NCBI GenBank assembly: GCA_963805495.1
Contig: CAWDUQ010000005.1
Location: forward strand, 1 to 64,000
Source: DAHUXD01 sp963805495
Lineage (GTDB): Bacteria > Acidobacteriota > Thermoanaerobaculia > UBA5066 > Gp7-AA6
Length of the DNA: 64,000 nt
Direction of reading: 5' to 3'
The notes beneath the pieces were generated by a model, which saw nothing but the letters and a program-made list of their open reading frames with translations, searched no databases and was not told the origin of the DNA. Positions within the stretch are counted from its first letter, which is position 1. Every line of letters starts with the position of its first letter. A program made the position numbers and the translations under genes. Shown piece by piece: positions 35,914 to 44,524 of this stretch.

Positions 35914-36549
35914 CTACCCTTCCCGCCGCGCGATGGCAACTCCGTCGCGCAGCGGAACGATGGCGGTCTCGAATTCCTGGAGCGCGAAGAGCCTCCGGTT
36001 GAACTGCCGGATGCCTTCCGTCGCGGCGTCTTGAACCCTGGCGTCGACGACCTTGCCCGACCAGAGCACGTTGTCGGCGACGAGATACCCGCCCCGGCGC
36101 ACGCGCGGCGCCGCCGCCTGGAGGGCCTGCGGGTAGCCGTCCTTGTCGACGTCGATGAAGATGACGTCGTAGTAGCCCGTGGTCGCCTCGAGCGACGTCA
36201 CGGCGTCCCCCACCCGGATCGCGACGCGATCCATGTAGCCCAGCCGCTCGAGGTAGCCCTTCGCCCGTTCCGCGTTTTCGGGGCTGCCGTCGGTGTAGGT
36301 GACGTGGCCGCCCCGGCCGACCGCGCGCGCGAAGAACGCCGTCGAGTAGCCGATCGCGCTGCCCATCTCGAAGACCCGCTGCGCGCCGATCGAGCGGGCC
36401 AGGATCTCGAGCAGGGTGGCGACGGCGGGACCCACGATCGGCACGTCGTGCTCGGCGGCGTAGGCCTCCATCTCCGCGATCACCGGGTCCCGCGGCGGCA
36501 GCAGGTCGAGCACGTAGCGGTCGAGCTCGGGAGCGATCAATCCGGACAT
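35914..36549 (-). CDS. SAM-dependent O-methyltransferase (family 3, caffeoyl-CoA type)
   Basis: 211 residues. Rossmann fold with the SAM motif VFEMGSAIGYSTAFFARAVG, acidic strand VTYTDGSPENAERAKGYL, metal-site region YDVIFIDVDKDGYPQ and GGYLVADNVLWSGKV. Acts on catechol-like or similar small substrates using a divalent metal in known members. The start has no ribosome site; TAAGAT lies 6 bases upstream, so it is likely leaderless. Confidence 0.9.
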   Translation of the reverse strand: MSGLIAPELDRYVLDLLPPRDPVIAEMEAYAAEHDVPIVGPAVATLLEILARSIGAQRVFEMGSAIGYSTAFFARAVGRGGHVTYTDGSPENAERAKGYLERLGYMDRVAIRVGDAVTSLEATTGYYDVIFIDVDKDGYPQALQAAAPRVRRGGYLVADNVLWSGKVVDARVQDAATEGIRQFNRRLFALQEFETAIVPLRDGVAIARREG

Positions 36550-36555
36550 GGCGGG

Positions 36556-36561
36556 ATCTTA
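36556..36561 (-). promoter_or_regulatory. -10 element for the O-methyltransferase gene
   Basis: TAAGAT on the minus strand, with 6 bases between it and the ATG at 36549, so transcription should begin at or next to the start codon. Confidence 0.5.
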
Positions 36562-36584
36562 TCTCCGTCGCTTCGCTTGCGAGG

Positions 36585-36690
36585 GGGTCTGCGCCTGCGG
36601 CGCACCGGCGAGCGGCTCGCCTGTGGGCTCGACCGCTCGCCTGACCTCCTCGCTGCGCTGCGCTCCCGCGGCGCGGACCTCCTCCCTCCC
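36585..36690. repeat. Intergenic structured repeat, copy 2
   Basis: Homologous to 32007-32113. Its inverted pair is GGCGAGCGG (36607-36615) / CCGCTCGCC (36633-36641); relative to copy 1 both arms changed in a pairing-preserving way (A:T for G:C). The following 50 bases hold a second GC-rich palindromic stretch (CTCCCTCCCTTCGGTCGGGA). No gene. Confidence 0.6.
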
Positions 36691-36739
36691 TTCGGTCGGG
36701 AGACTATCCGCGCCGCGAACGACAGGGACGGTGTCCTTC

Positions 36740-36745
36740 TATAAT
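36740..36745 (+). promoter_or_regulatory. -10 element for the M20 hydrolase gene
   Basis: Perfect TATAAT, 6 bases before the GTG start at 36752; no ribosome site can fit between. Confidence 0.6.
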
Positions 36746-36751
36746 CCGCGG

Positions 36752-37930
36752 GTGCCGAGCCTTTCCCAACGCGTTCAAGACCTTCTCACCGACTTCCCAC
36801 ACGAGGAGCAGGCGCTGCTCGTGGCGACGCGGCGCGACTTCCACGCGCATCCCGAGCTCGCCTTCGAGGAGACCCGCACCGCCGGGGTCGTCGGAGAGCG
36901 CCTCGCGAAGCTCGGGCTCTCGCCGCGGACGGGGGTCGGCCGGACCGGAGTTTTCGCCGACGCCGGACCGGGCGGCCGGCGGCTGCTCTTGCGCGCGGAC
37001 ATGGACGCCCTGCCGATCCAGGAGGAGGCCGGCGAGCCCTACGTCTCGAGGAGCCCGGAGCGCATGCACGCCTGCGGGCACGACGGCCACGTCGCGATCG
37101 GCCTCGCGGCGGCCGAGCGGCTGGTGCGCCGGCCGCCCGAAGGCGGCCTGCGCTTTCTGTACCAGCCGGCCGAAGAAGGGCGCGGAGGCGCCGAGTCGTG
37201 CGTGCGCGACGGCGCGCTCGACGGCGTCGCGGCCGCGCTCGGCCTCCACCTCTGGAGCCCCTTGCCGGTCGGAAGGATCGGGATCAACCGCGGCGCCATG
37301 ATGGCGGCCGTCGACCGGTTCTCGATCGAGGTCGAGGGCCGCGGGGGCCACGGCGCGATGCCCCACGAGGCGGCGGACCCGATCCTCGCCGCGGCGCGCA
37401 TCGTCGAATCGCTGCAGTCGGTCGTGTCGCGGGAGATCTCGCCCCTCGATTCCGCGGTGGTGACGATCGGGTCGATCCACGGCGGCACCGCGTTCAACGT
37501 CATTCCCCCGAGCGTGACGCTCGCCGGAACGGCCCGCTCGTTCACGCCCGAAGCCGGCCGCGCGCTCCCCGAGAAGATCCACCGCATCGTGGCCGGCACG
37601 GCCGCCGCCTGCGGCGTCACGGCGACCGTCCGGTACGAGCGGACCAACGCCGCGACGGTCAACAACCGGGGGATCGCCGAGATCGTGATCGAGGCGGCGG
37701 CGCGGCTCCTCGGGGAAGAGAACGTCGAAACCGACACCCGCACGCTCGGCGGCGAGGACATGTCCGTCTACCTCGAGCGCGTTCCCGGCGCCTTCTTTTT
37801 CGTCGGCTGCGCGCGGGAGGGCGAGTCGCGGCCGCACCACTCGCCCCGCTTCGACTTCGACGAGCGGGCCCTCGCCGTCGGAACCCTCGTCCTGGAGGAG
37901 GCGGCGCGGGAGGTCGCCCGGCGCCTCTGA
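36752..37930 (+). CDS. M20-family amidohydrolase (hippurate / N-acyl-amino-acid hydrolase type)
   Basis: 392 residues from GTG 36752, set by the -10 box just upstream. Two-metal peptidase fold: HAHPELAFEE, LRADMDALPIQEEAG, HACGHDGHVAIGLAAAERLV, YQPAEEGRGGAESCV (catalytic Glu and metal Glu) and the late metal His in RPHHSPRFDFDERALA. A dimerisation domain lies at residues ~180-290 (FSIEVEGRGGHGAMPHEAAD). It cleaves N-acyl amino acids or related amides in the cytoplasm. The specific substrate is not predictable. Confidence 0.92.
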   Translation: MPSLSQRVQDLLTDFPHEEQALLVATRRDFHAHPELAFEETRTAGVVGERLAKLGLSPRTGVGRTGVFADAGPGGRRLLLRADMDALPIQEEAGEPYVSRSPERMHACGHDGHVAIGLAAAERLVRRPPEGGLRFLYQPAEEGRGGAESCVRDGALDGVAAALGLHLWSPLPVGRIGINRGAMMAAVDRFSIEVEGRGGHGAMPHEAADPILAAARIVESLQSVVSREISPLDSAVVTIGSIHGGTAFNVIPPSVTLAGTARSFTPEAGRALPEKIHRIVAGTAAACGVTATVRYERTNAATVNNRGIAEIVIEAAARLLGEENVETDTRTLGGEDMSVYLERVPGAFFFVGCAREGESRPHHSPRFDFDERALAVGTLVLEEAAREVARRL

Positions 37931-37975
37931 CGCGGCACCGGCATTCGCGGGCCCGTCGCGAGCCGCGCTCCAAGC

Positions 37976-37981
37976 GATAAT
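37976..37981 (+). promoter_or_regulatory. -10 element for the SSF transporter gene
   Basis: GATAAT, 8 bases before the GTG start at 37990; another leaderless-type arrangement. Confidence 0.45.
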
Positions 37982-37989
37982 GCCGCGCC

Positions 37990-39384
37990 GTGCCGACGCT
38001 TCCCCTCGCGGCCCTCGCCGTCTATCTCGCCTCCGTGCTCGCCATCGGTTTCGCGTACCGGCGGCGCGCCGGCCGTGACGAGGCGTCCTACTACCTCGCC
38101 GATCGCTCGCTCGGCACGTTCTGGGGGTTCACGGGCCTCGCCTCGCTGACGACGGGGGGCTCGACGACCATCGCGCTCGCCGCCCTCGTCTACGCCCACG
38201 GGCTCGCCGGCCTCTGGCTCGACCTCGCCGGGGCCCTCGGCCTCGTCGTGCTCGGCCTCTTCCTCGCCCGGCGGGTCCGCCGCGAGGGTGCGATCACGCT
38301 GCCCGAGATCATCGGCCGTTACTACGGCGTCGCGGCGCGGCGGGTCGCCGCGGTCCTCGTCCTCGTCTCCGAGATCGTGTGGTTCGCCCTGCTGACCGAG
38401 ACGACGCAGGTCGTCCTGACCGCCGTGCTCGGGATCGCCCCGCGGCCCGCGATCGTGCTGTCGACGGCGGTTTTCGTGGCCTACACTTCGCTCGGCGGCC
38501 AGTTCGCGGTCGTGCGGACGGACCTCCTCCAGTACGGCCTGATGCTCGTGGGAATCCCCGGCATCGCGCTCGTCTGCGCGCTCTCGGGAGCCGGCGGGCT
38601 GTCGGGGCTTCCGCCCGAAACCTGGAGCTTCCCGACCTCGGCCTCCTTCCACGCCTCCGACGTCGCGGCGATGCTCGTCCTGATCGGCCTCCCCCACCTC
38701 GTCGGCAGCGACGTCTACGCGAAGCTCCTCTCCTGCCGCGACGAGGACACGGCGCGGCGCTCGGCGCTCCTGGCGGCGGTCTCGAAGGTCCTGTTCGGGC
38801 TCTCCGTGGCGGCGATCGCGCTCGCGGCGAAGAAGGCGCTGCCGCCCATGGACGCCGCCGGCGTCCTGCCCGCCGCGGTCCTCGCCTTCGCCCCGCCGGC
38901 GCTGTCGGCCCTCGTCCTCGTGGCGCTCGTCGCGACCATGCAGACGTCCGCCGACGTCGTCCTGCTCTCGGCCACGGCCGTCACCGCGCGCGACCTCGCG
39001 CCCGCGGTCCTCGGGCGGACCCTGCCGCTTTCGGGCGCGCGCCTGCTCGCGCCGGTCTACGGGGCGCTGGGCCTCGCCGTCGCGCTCGCCCTCGACCGCA
39101 ACGTGCTCGAGACCCTGAAGCTCGGCTACTCGATCTTCGCCGCGGGCCTGATTCTCCCGGTGCTCGCGGCGTTTCTTCCGGGCCGCCTCCGCGTCCCGAC
39201 CGGCGGGGCCATCGCCGCCATGGCGGCGGGCGGGGTGGTCGCGGCCGCGGGCCGGTTCGCGCCGGCCCTCGCGTTCGGGCGGGATCCCGTGCTCGTCGGA
39301 ACGGCCGTCAACGGCGCAATCCTCGCGGCTGCGTTTCTCACGGGGCGCCGCCCCGGCGGATCGCCGGAGCCTTCCCGCGCATGA
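37990..39384 (+). CDS. Sodium:solute symporter (SSF family)
   Basis: 464 residues, thirteen or so membrane helices. Family features: SYYLADRSLGTFWGFTGLAS, GGSTTIALAALVYAHGLAGL, GREGAITLPEIIGRYYG-like segment, AYTSLGGQFAVVRTDLLQYG and LVALVATMQTSADVVLLSAT. Imports a solute with Na+; substrate not predictable. The ATGA overlap with the following MFS gene makes a two-gene operon. Confidence 0.88.
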   Translation: MPTLPLAALAVYLASVLAIGFAYRRRAGRDEASYYLADRSLGTFWGFTGLASLTTGGSTTIALAALVYAHGLAGLWLDLAGALGLVVLGLFLARRVRREGAITLPEIIGRYYGVAARRVAAVLVLVSEIVWFALLTETTQVVLTAVLGIAPRPAIVLSTAVFVAYTSLGGQFAVVRTDLLQYGLMLVGIPGIALVCALSGAGGLSGLPPETWSFPTSASFHASDVAAMLVLIGLPHLVGSDVYAKLLSCRDEDTARRSALLAAVSKVLFGLSVAAIALAAKKALPPMDAAGVLPAAVLAFAPPALSALVLVALVATMQTSADVVLLSATAVTARDLAPAVLGRTLPLSGARLLAPVYGALGLAVALALDRNVLETLKLGYSIFAAGLILPVLAAFLPGRLRVPTGGAIAAMAAGGVVAAAGRFAPALAFGRDPVLVGTAVNGAILAAAFLTGRRPGGSPEPSRA

Positions 39385-40682
39385 GGTGGCTCATTCGCCC
39401 CGACACGCACCCGGAGCTCGTCAAGCCCGCGGGCCCCAACCTCGGCGTCGCCCCGCCGCGCGGAACCGAGGCGCCGCGCCGCGGGATGTTCGCCTCGCTC
39501 GCGCACAAGCAGTACCGCCGGTACTGGACGGGGCTCTTCCTTTCGAACGTCGGTACGTGGATGCAGTCGGTCGCGCAGGGGTGGCTCGTTCTGCGCCTCT
39601 CGAACTCGGCGTTTCTCCTCGGCCTCGTGGGGTTCGTCGGCTCGATCCCGACGCTGCTCTTAGCGCCGCTCGCCGGCCTCGCGGCCGATCGGCTCGACCG
39701 GCGGCGGCTGCTGCTCGCGACGCAGGCGACGCAGATGGCCTGCGCTTTCACCCTCGCCTGGGCGGTGTTCGGCGGGTTCGTCTCGGTCCCCCTCGTGGCC
39801 GGGGTAGCGGCCGTCAACGGCGTGGCCAACGCGCTGACGACGCCGGCGCATCAGACCCTCTTTCTGGATCTCGTGGGAACCGAGGACCTGACCAATGCCA
39901 TCGCTCTGAACTCGATGCAGTTCAACCTGTCGCGCATCGTCGGCCCGGCCCTGGCCGGACTCGTCATCGGGGTGCTCGGGGAAGCCGCCTGCTTCGCCCT
40001 GAACGGCATCTCGTTCGTGGCCATCCTCGTGGCGCTCGCGTTGCTTCCCGCCCTGACCCCCTCGCGGCGTCGGGTCCGGAGCGCCTGGATCGACATGCGC
40101 GCGGGCCTGCGCTTCGCCCGGCGCCATCCGCTGATCCCGCAGCTGCTCATCCTGATCGCTTCGCTCGCCGTTTTCGGCACGCCCGCGGTCACGATGGCCC
40201 CGCTCTTCGCGAAGAACCTGCTCGGCGTGGGACCCGAGGGCCTGGGAGGCATGCTCTCGGCGGTCGGCGTCGGTGCCGTGGCCACGGCCCTGCTGATGGC
40301 CTCCGGCGGAGATTTCCGGGGCAAGGGCGCCGGTGTCCTGGCCGCGTCGGCCGGCTTCGCGCTGTCGCTCGCGGGCTTCGCCCTCTCCCGAAGCTACGCG
40401 CTGTCGCTCGCGTGCCTGGCGGTGCTCGGGGGTTCCATGACCTCGACGGCCTCGCTCGTCAACACGCTTCTGCAGAAGAGCGCTCCCAATCGCATGCGCG
40501 GCCGGGTGATCTCGCTCTACGCCCTGGCCTGGCTGGGGCTCGTTCCGCTCGGCAACCTGCAGGCCGGAATCGTGGCGCAGCGATTTGGCGCGGCCTCGAC
40601 GCTGCTCGTCGGCGCCGCGGGCATCACGCTGACGCTGGTGCTTCTCCGCCTCCTGCGCCCGATTCCGCTCGAAGCGGCCTAG
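39381..40682 (+). CDS. MFS exporter (MFS_3 / EntS-like)
   Basis: 433 residues from the ATG overlapping the SSF stop. An N-terminal cytoplasmic stretch of ~40 residues is followed by twelve membrane helices. MFS_3 motifs: YRRYWTGLFLSNVGTWMQSV, APLAGLAADRLDRRRLLLAT (loop 2-3 GxxxDRxxRR type) and FNLSRIVGPALAGLVIGVLG. This group exports siderophores or small toxic compounds. It ends 1 base from the converging gene. Confidence 0.9.
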   Translation: MRWLIRPDTHPELVKPAGPNLGVAPPRGTEAPRRGMFASLAHKQYRRYWTGLFLSNVGTWMQSVAQGWLVLRLSNSAFLLGLVGFVGSIPTLLLAPLAGLAADRLDRRRLLLATQATQMACAFTLAWAVFGGFVSVPLVAGVAAVNGVANALTTPAHQTLFLDLVGTEDLTNAIALNSMQFNLSRIVGPALAGLVIGVLGEAACFALNGISFVAILVALALLPALTPSRRRVRSAWIDMRAGLRFARRHPLIPQLLILIASLAVFGTPAVTMAPLFAKNLLGVGPEGLGGMLSAVGVGAVATALLMASGGDFRGKGAGVLAASAGFALSLAGFALSRSYALSLACLAVLGGSMTSTASLVNTLLQKSAPNRMRGRVISLYALAWLGLVPLGNLQAGIVAQRFGAASTLLVGAAGITLTLVLLRLLRPIPLEAA

Positions 40683-40683
40683 C

Positions 40684-41853
40684 CTAGGGTTTCCCGCCCA
40701 GGGGGGACTCGCCCAGACACTCGTACGCCGGCTCCTCGGGCGAGCGGATCAGGGCGAAGTCCCAGAGACTCTTCTCCCCTTCCCACTCGCGCAGCGGCTG
40801 GAACACCACGATGTGCGCCGGGCAGTTGACGCGCTCGAAGTCGACGACCGCCAGACCCGGCTGCCGCAAAGTCACCTGCACGTCGCGCGCGTCGGGATAC
40901 CTCTTCTTGACGAGTTCGGTCGGATCGAGCGCCCACGGCGCTTCGGTCGCCACCTTCTTCTGGCGTTCCTGAAGCTTCGCGAGGTCCCCGGCGAAGGTCG
41001 ACTGGTGGACGAGTCCCCAGTACGACAGGTCGAACACGCCGCCCTGGGCCCACTCCGGCTCCAGACTCTCGGAGGCGATCCGGAACCTGCGCTCTCCGAA
41101 GACGTAGTTCGTCGTCAGCGTGAAGCTCCGGTACCGTGGCGGCAGCTCCTTGTTGATGAACGTGTCGACGGCGATCCGGCGCCTGATTCCCTCGGGCCCG
41201 AACTCGACGTCCACCGCCGTGCGCGGCAGCACGATCGAAAAGGTGGCGTCGAAGCGGCCGCGGTCGAGGCGGTATACGTGCGTCTCGGAGAGCCTGGGGT
41301 CGCCGGGGTGGACGATCTGGAGCGCGACCTGCGGCCGGTCGTCGTAGCGAAAGTCGATGCTGCGGAACGCCACGAGCTCGTCGCACCTGGTCGGGTCGTC
41401 GCTCTGCGTGCAGCGGAGGGGAAGGTGGCCCGCGAGCAGGAGCTCCCACTCCGCGCCCTTGCCCCGCTTGAAGACGGCGAGAATCGGGTTCTCGAACGGC
41501 AGGCGCGTCCGCGAGACGAAGCCGACGGCGGGAATGTCGGGCGGCAGGCCGCGGAACGATCCGATGCCCTCGACGATGGCCTCGAAGACGCCGTCGCGAT
41601 CGAGATCGACTTCCTCGACCCGCGTCAGTTTCGCGAAGGTCACGAAGCGGTTCTCGTACCGGGTCACCCGATCCCCCGACGCCGCTCCCTTGTTCCGACG
41701 CACCACGCGCGCCGGGGGGACGGGTGTGGGGATCGGCGTCGGCGGCGCGACGGTCGGGCGCGGCCGGGGCGCCTGGGCGGATACCGTCGCCGGAATCAGC
41801 GCCGCCGCCAGGACGAGGACGCCGGCAAGGGACGTTCGATTGTGGCGATGCAT
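40684..41853 (-). CDS. Secreted protein of unknown function
   Basis: 389 residues. Signal peptide (SLAGVLVLAAALIPATVSAQ) followed by a proline-rich linker (RPRPTVAPPTPIPTPVPPAR). The mature domain has an EF-hand-like / FG-GAP-like element VDLDRDGVFEAIVEGIGSFR, which could bind Ca2+, then an uncharacterised body with one cysteine pair (RCTQSDDPTRCDEL) and a C-terminal PAYECLGESP. TAAAAT lies 11 bases before the ATG. No family recognised. Converges with the MFS gene. Confidence 0.75.
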   Translation of the reverse strand: MHRHNRTSLAGVLVLAAALIPATVSAQAPRPRPTVAPPTPIPTPVPPARVVRRNKGAASGDRVTRYENRFVTFAKLTRVEEVDLDRDGVFEAIVEGIGSFRGLPPDIPAVGFVSRTRLPFENPILAVFKRGKGAEWELLLAGHLPLRCTQSDDPTRCDELVAFRSIDFRYDDRPQVALQIVHPGDPRLSETHVYRLDRGRFDATFSIVLPRTAVDVEFGPEGIRRRIAVDTFINKELPPRYRSFTLTTNYVFGERRFRIASESLEPEWAQGGVFDLSYWGLVHQSTFAGDLAKLQERQKKVATEAPWALDPTELVKKRYPDARDVQVTLRQPGLAVVDFERVNCPAHIVVFQPLREWEGEKSLWDFALIRSPEEPAYECLGESPLGGKP

Positions 41854-41907
41854 CGGTTCCGGTGATTTTACAGGACTCGGGAGCCGGTGGATTAGGCTAG
41901 CGCCCGC

Positions 41908-42762
41908 ATGCGAGTCTTCGACTGCCACATCCACGTCCAGCCCTGGGAACAGATGAAGCCGGACGTGCGCGCCCTCATGGCGGGGGGACGCAGGGACCTC
42001 CCGGCGATCCAGGAGGCGCTTTCCGATCCCGCCGCCCTGCTGGCGCTCATGGACCGGGAGGGCGTCGAGAGGGCCGCCCTCATCAACTACGTCGCCCCCG
42101 AGGTGATGGGCTTCACTCCCGAGGCCAATGACTGGATCGCCCGCTACGTGCGCGGCCACGAGGACCGTCTCTACGCGGTCGGATCGGTTCACCCCAGGCA
42201 CACCCGGGACGCCGCGGGCGACACCCGCCGACTCTTCGAGTCCCTCGGGATCCGGCTCCTGAAGATCCATCCGCCCCACCAGCTCTTCGCCGCCAACGCC
42301 TACCTCTCGGGCGAGCCGGGTCTGGCGGACGTGTATCGCGTCGCCGAGGAGCTCGGGCGGCCGGTGACGATCCACACCGGCACCTCGATCTTTCCGGGCG
42401 CCCGGAACCGGTTCGCCGACCCGATGCCGGTCGACGACGTGGCCGTCGACTTTCCGAAGCTCAAGATCCTGCTCGCCCACGCCGGCCGGCCGCTCTACAT
42501 GGAGACGGCCGCGTTCCTCGTGCGGCGGCACCCCAACGTCCACCTCGATCTCTCGGGCATTCCGCCGAAGAAGCTCCTGGAGTACCTCCCGCGCCTCGAG
42601 GAACTCTCGGATCGGTGCCTGTGGGGGACCGACTATCCCAGCCCCGGTGTGGCGTCGATGCGCCGTAACGTCCAGGACTTCCTGGCACTCCCGCTGACCG
42701 AGGCGGCGAAAGAGCGGATCCTCTGGGGCAACGCCGCCCGGGTGTTCGGCCACTCCATATAA
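41908..42762 (+). CDS. Metal-dependent hydrolase, amidohydrolase_2 family
   Basis: 284 residues, TIM-barrel. Metal motif HIHV at the start (MRVFDCHIHVQPWEQ), further ligands in KIHPPHQLFAAN, VTIHTGTSIFPG, KILLAHAGRPLYMETAAFLV and WGTDYPSPG (final Asp). Family members hydrolyse or decarboxylate ring substrates; the substrate here is unknown. A weak -10 (TAGGCT) ends 9 bases before the ATG. The 3-hydroxyacyl-CoA dehydrogenase gene follows after 7 bases, but that gene has its own -10. Confidence 0.85.
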   Translation: MRVFDCHIHVQPWEQMKPDVRALMAGGRRDLPAIQEALSDPAALLALMDREGVERAALINYVAPEVMGFTPEANDWIARYVRGHEDRLYAVGSVHPRHTRDAAGDTRRLFESLGIRLLKIHPPHQLFAANAYLSGEPGLADVYRVAEELGRPVTIHTGTSIFPGARNRFADPMPVDDVAVDFPKLKILLAHAGRPLYMETAAFLVRRHPNVHLDLSGIPPKKLLEYLPRLEELSDRCLWGTDYPSPGVASMRRNVQDFLALPLTEAAKERILWGNAARVFGHSI

Positions 42763-42763
42763 T
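42758..42763 (+). promoter_or_regulatory. -10 element for the hydroxyacyl-CoA dehydrogenase gene
   Basis: Perfect TATAAT overlapping the last codons of the upstream gene, 6 bases before the ATG at 42770. Confidence 0.55.
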
Positions 42764-42769
42764 CCCGGC

Positions 42770-43669
42770 ATGGCCTCCGTCCTCGTCATCGGCGCGGGCA
42801 CGATGGGCCGCGGGATCGCCGGGGTCTGCGCCCTCGCGGGCCACGACACCCGGGTCTTCGACGCCGATCCCGACGCGCAGCGCGCCGTGCGCGGGCACGT
42901 GGAGTCGGCCTGGAGCCGCGCCGTCGACAAAGGCAGGGTGACGGCCGCGGCCGCGGAGGACGCGCGCCACCGGCTGCGCATCATCCAGCGGCTGAAGGAC
43001 GCGACGGAGGTCGACATCGCGATCGAGGCCGTGCCCGAGGCCCTCGACCTGAAGCAGATGATCTTCTCGGAGCTCGACGACCTCTGCCCGCCCCGCACGA
43101 TCCTCGCCTCCAACACGTCCTCCCTGTCGATCACGCGGATCGGAAAGGCCACGGGCCGCCGCGACCGCGTCATCGGCATCCACTTCTTCAACCCGGTCGC
43201 CGCGATGCCGCTCGTCGAGATCGTCCTGGGCCGCGACACCTCGGCCGAGACCGAGACCCGGGCGCTCGAGCTCGTCCGCTCGCTCGGCAAGGAGGCGATC
43301 CGCGTCCACGACTCCCCCGGCTTCGCCACGTCGCGCCTGGGCGTCGCGCTCGGCCTCGAGGCGATGCGGATGGTCGAAGAGGGGATCGCGAGCGCCGCGG
43401 ACATCGACCGGGCGCTCGAGCTCGGCTACGGGCACCGGATGGGACCGCTCAAGACGACCGACCTCGTCGGTCTCGACGTGCGCCTGGCGATCGCCGAGAC
43501 CCTCGCCGCGGAGCTTCCCTCGGACCGGTTCGCGCCTCCGGTGATCCTGCGCACCCTCGTGGCCGAAGGGCGGGTCGGCCGGAAGTCCGGCGAGGGCTTC
43601 TACCGCTGGGAGGGCGACAAGGCCGTCGGACCGGGCGAACGGGCGGCCGAGCTCGCGAAGAAGCGATGA
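42770..43669 (+). CDS. 3-hydroxyacyl-CoA dehydrogenase
   Basis: Oxidises 3-hydroxyacyl-CoA to 3-oxoacyl-CoA with NAD. 299 residues. N-terminal NAD-binding motif VIGAGTMGRGIAG, DIAIEAVPEALDLK, catalytic region ASNTSSLSITRI and IGIHFFNPVAAMPLVEIV (catalytic His), then a C-terminal helical domain with SPGFATSRLGVALGLEAMRM and GYGHRMGPLKTTDLVGLDV. Fits the Hbd/PaaH single-domain type used in butyrate-like or phenylacetate pathways. Overlaps the next gene by ATGA. Confidence 0.92.
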   Translation: MASVLVIGAGTMGRGIAGVCALAGHDTRVFDADPDAQRAVRGHVESAWSRAVDKGRVTAAAAEDARHRLRIIQRLKDATEVDIAIEAVPEALDLKQMIFSELDDLCPPRTILASNTSSLSITRIGKATGRRDRVIGIHFFNPVAAMPLVEIVLGRDTSAETETRALELVRSLGKEAIRVHDSPGFATSRLGVALGLEAMRMVEEGIASAADIDRALELGYGHRMGPLKTTDLVGLDVRLAIAETLAAELPSDRFAPPVILRTLVAEGRVGRKSGEGFYRWEGDKAVGPGERAAELAKKR

Positions 43670-44172
43670 GCGTCCCGGACCGGCGGGGCCTGAACCTCGG
43701 GATCGTGCTGACGGCTCTCGGCATCTTCTTCCTGGTGCGCCGCCAGCTGCACCTGAGCGGGCCGGGGCCCATCCTGCTGCTGATCGGGACCGTGCTTTTC
43801 GCGATCGCGGCGCTGCGGAATTTCCGAGGACCGGTCGTGCCGGCGGGGGTGCTCATCGGCCTGGGCGCGGGATTTCTCCTGCGCGAGCCGCTCGAGTCCT
43901 GGATGCCCCACTGGGCGACGCTGCTCGCGTTTCTCGGGGGCGGGCTGCTGCTCGCGGCGGCCGTCGACCGCTACGCCGGCCGGGAGCGGCGGCCTTCGAC
44001 GCTGACTCCGGGCATCGTGCTCGTCACGATCGCGGCGGCCGCCGCCCTCTCGCTCAACTTCGATATGCCCGAACGCCTCCTCGAGCTCGCCTGGAGGATC
44101 TGGCCGTGGGCGCTCGTCGCGGCGGGAGTGCTGCTGGTCGTCCAGGGAATGCGGGGGCGCAAGAGCACGTAG
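43666..44172 (+). CDS. Four- to six-helix membrane protein, DUF5668/LiaF-N-like
   Basis: 168 residues. Short helices at about 10-25, 33-50, 57-72, 80-98, 114-130 and 143-160, alternating with charged turns (LVRRQLHLSG, RNFRGPVV, DRYAGRERRP). The pattern GIVLTALGIFFLVRRQ and WPWALVAAGVLLVVQGMRGR matches the membrane module of LiaF-type stress proteins. Role unknown. Translationally coupled to the dehydrogenase by overlap. Confidence 0.7.
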   Translation: MSVPDRRGLNLGIVLTALGIFFLVRRQLHLSGPGPILLLIGTVLFAIAALRNFRGPVVPAGVLIGLGAGFLLREPLESWMPHWATLLAFLGGGLLLAAAVDRYAGRERRPSTLTPGIVLVTIAAAAALSLNFDMPERLLELAWRIWPWALVAAGVLLVVQGMRGRKST

Positions 44173-44190
44173 CTCAGGAAAAGAGTAGGC

Positions 44191-44516
44191 GCGGCCCTTG
44201 TGGCCGCCCGCGGGCGGGGACAAGCCCCGCCCCTACGACCGGAACGCGGCACTCACTGCGCCGGCTGGCGTAGTCGGGTCCACGGTCGTAGGGGCGCCCC
44301 TTGCGGGCGCCCTCGGCAACGTGGAGACACGATGCGTCGCGGCCTGGTGTGAGGGCGGGGACAAGCCCCGCCCCTACGAGCGGAACGCGGTCGCAGCGCC
44401 GGCTGGCGTCGTCGGACCCACGGTCGTAGGGGCGCCCCTCGCGGGCGCCCTCTGCGACGCGTCGAGACACGACGCGTCGCGGCCTGGAGCGAGGGCGGGG
44501 ACAAGCCCCGCCCCGA
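44191..44516. repeat. Tandem array of GC-rich hairpins, ~140-bp period
   Basis: GGGCGGGGACAAGCCCCGCC starts at 44212, 44353 and 44493 (periods 141 and 140). Between them GTCGTAGGGGCGCCC hairpins (around 44285-44312 and 44423-44452) alternate in opposite sense. Flanks TACGACC and GGTCGTA are inverted. The whole 44173-44524 gap is this array; no gene. Related single hairpins occur at 18308-18410. Confidence 0.75.
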
Positions 44517-44524
44517 CTCGGAAA

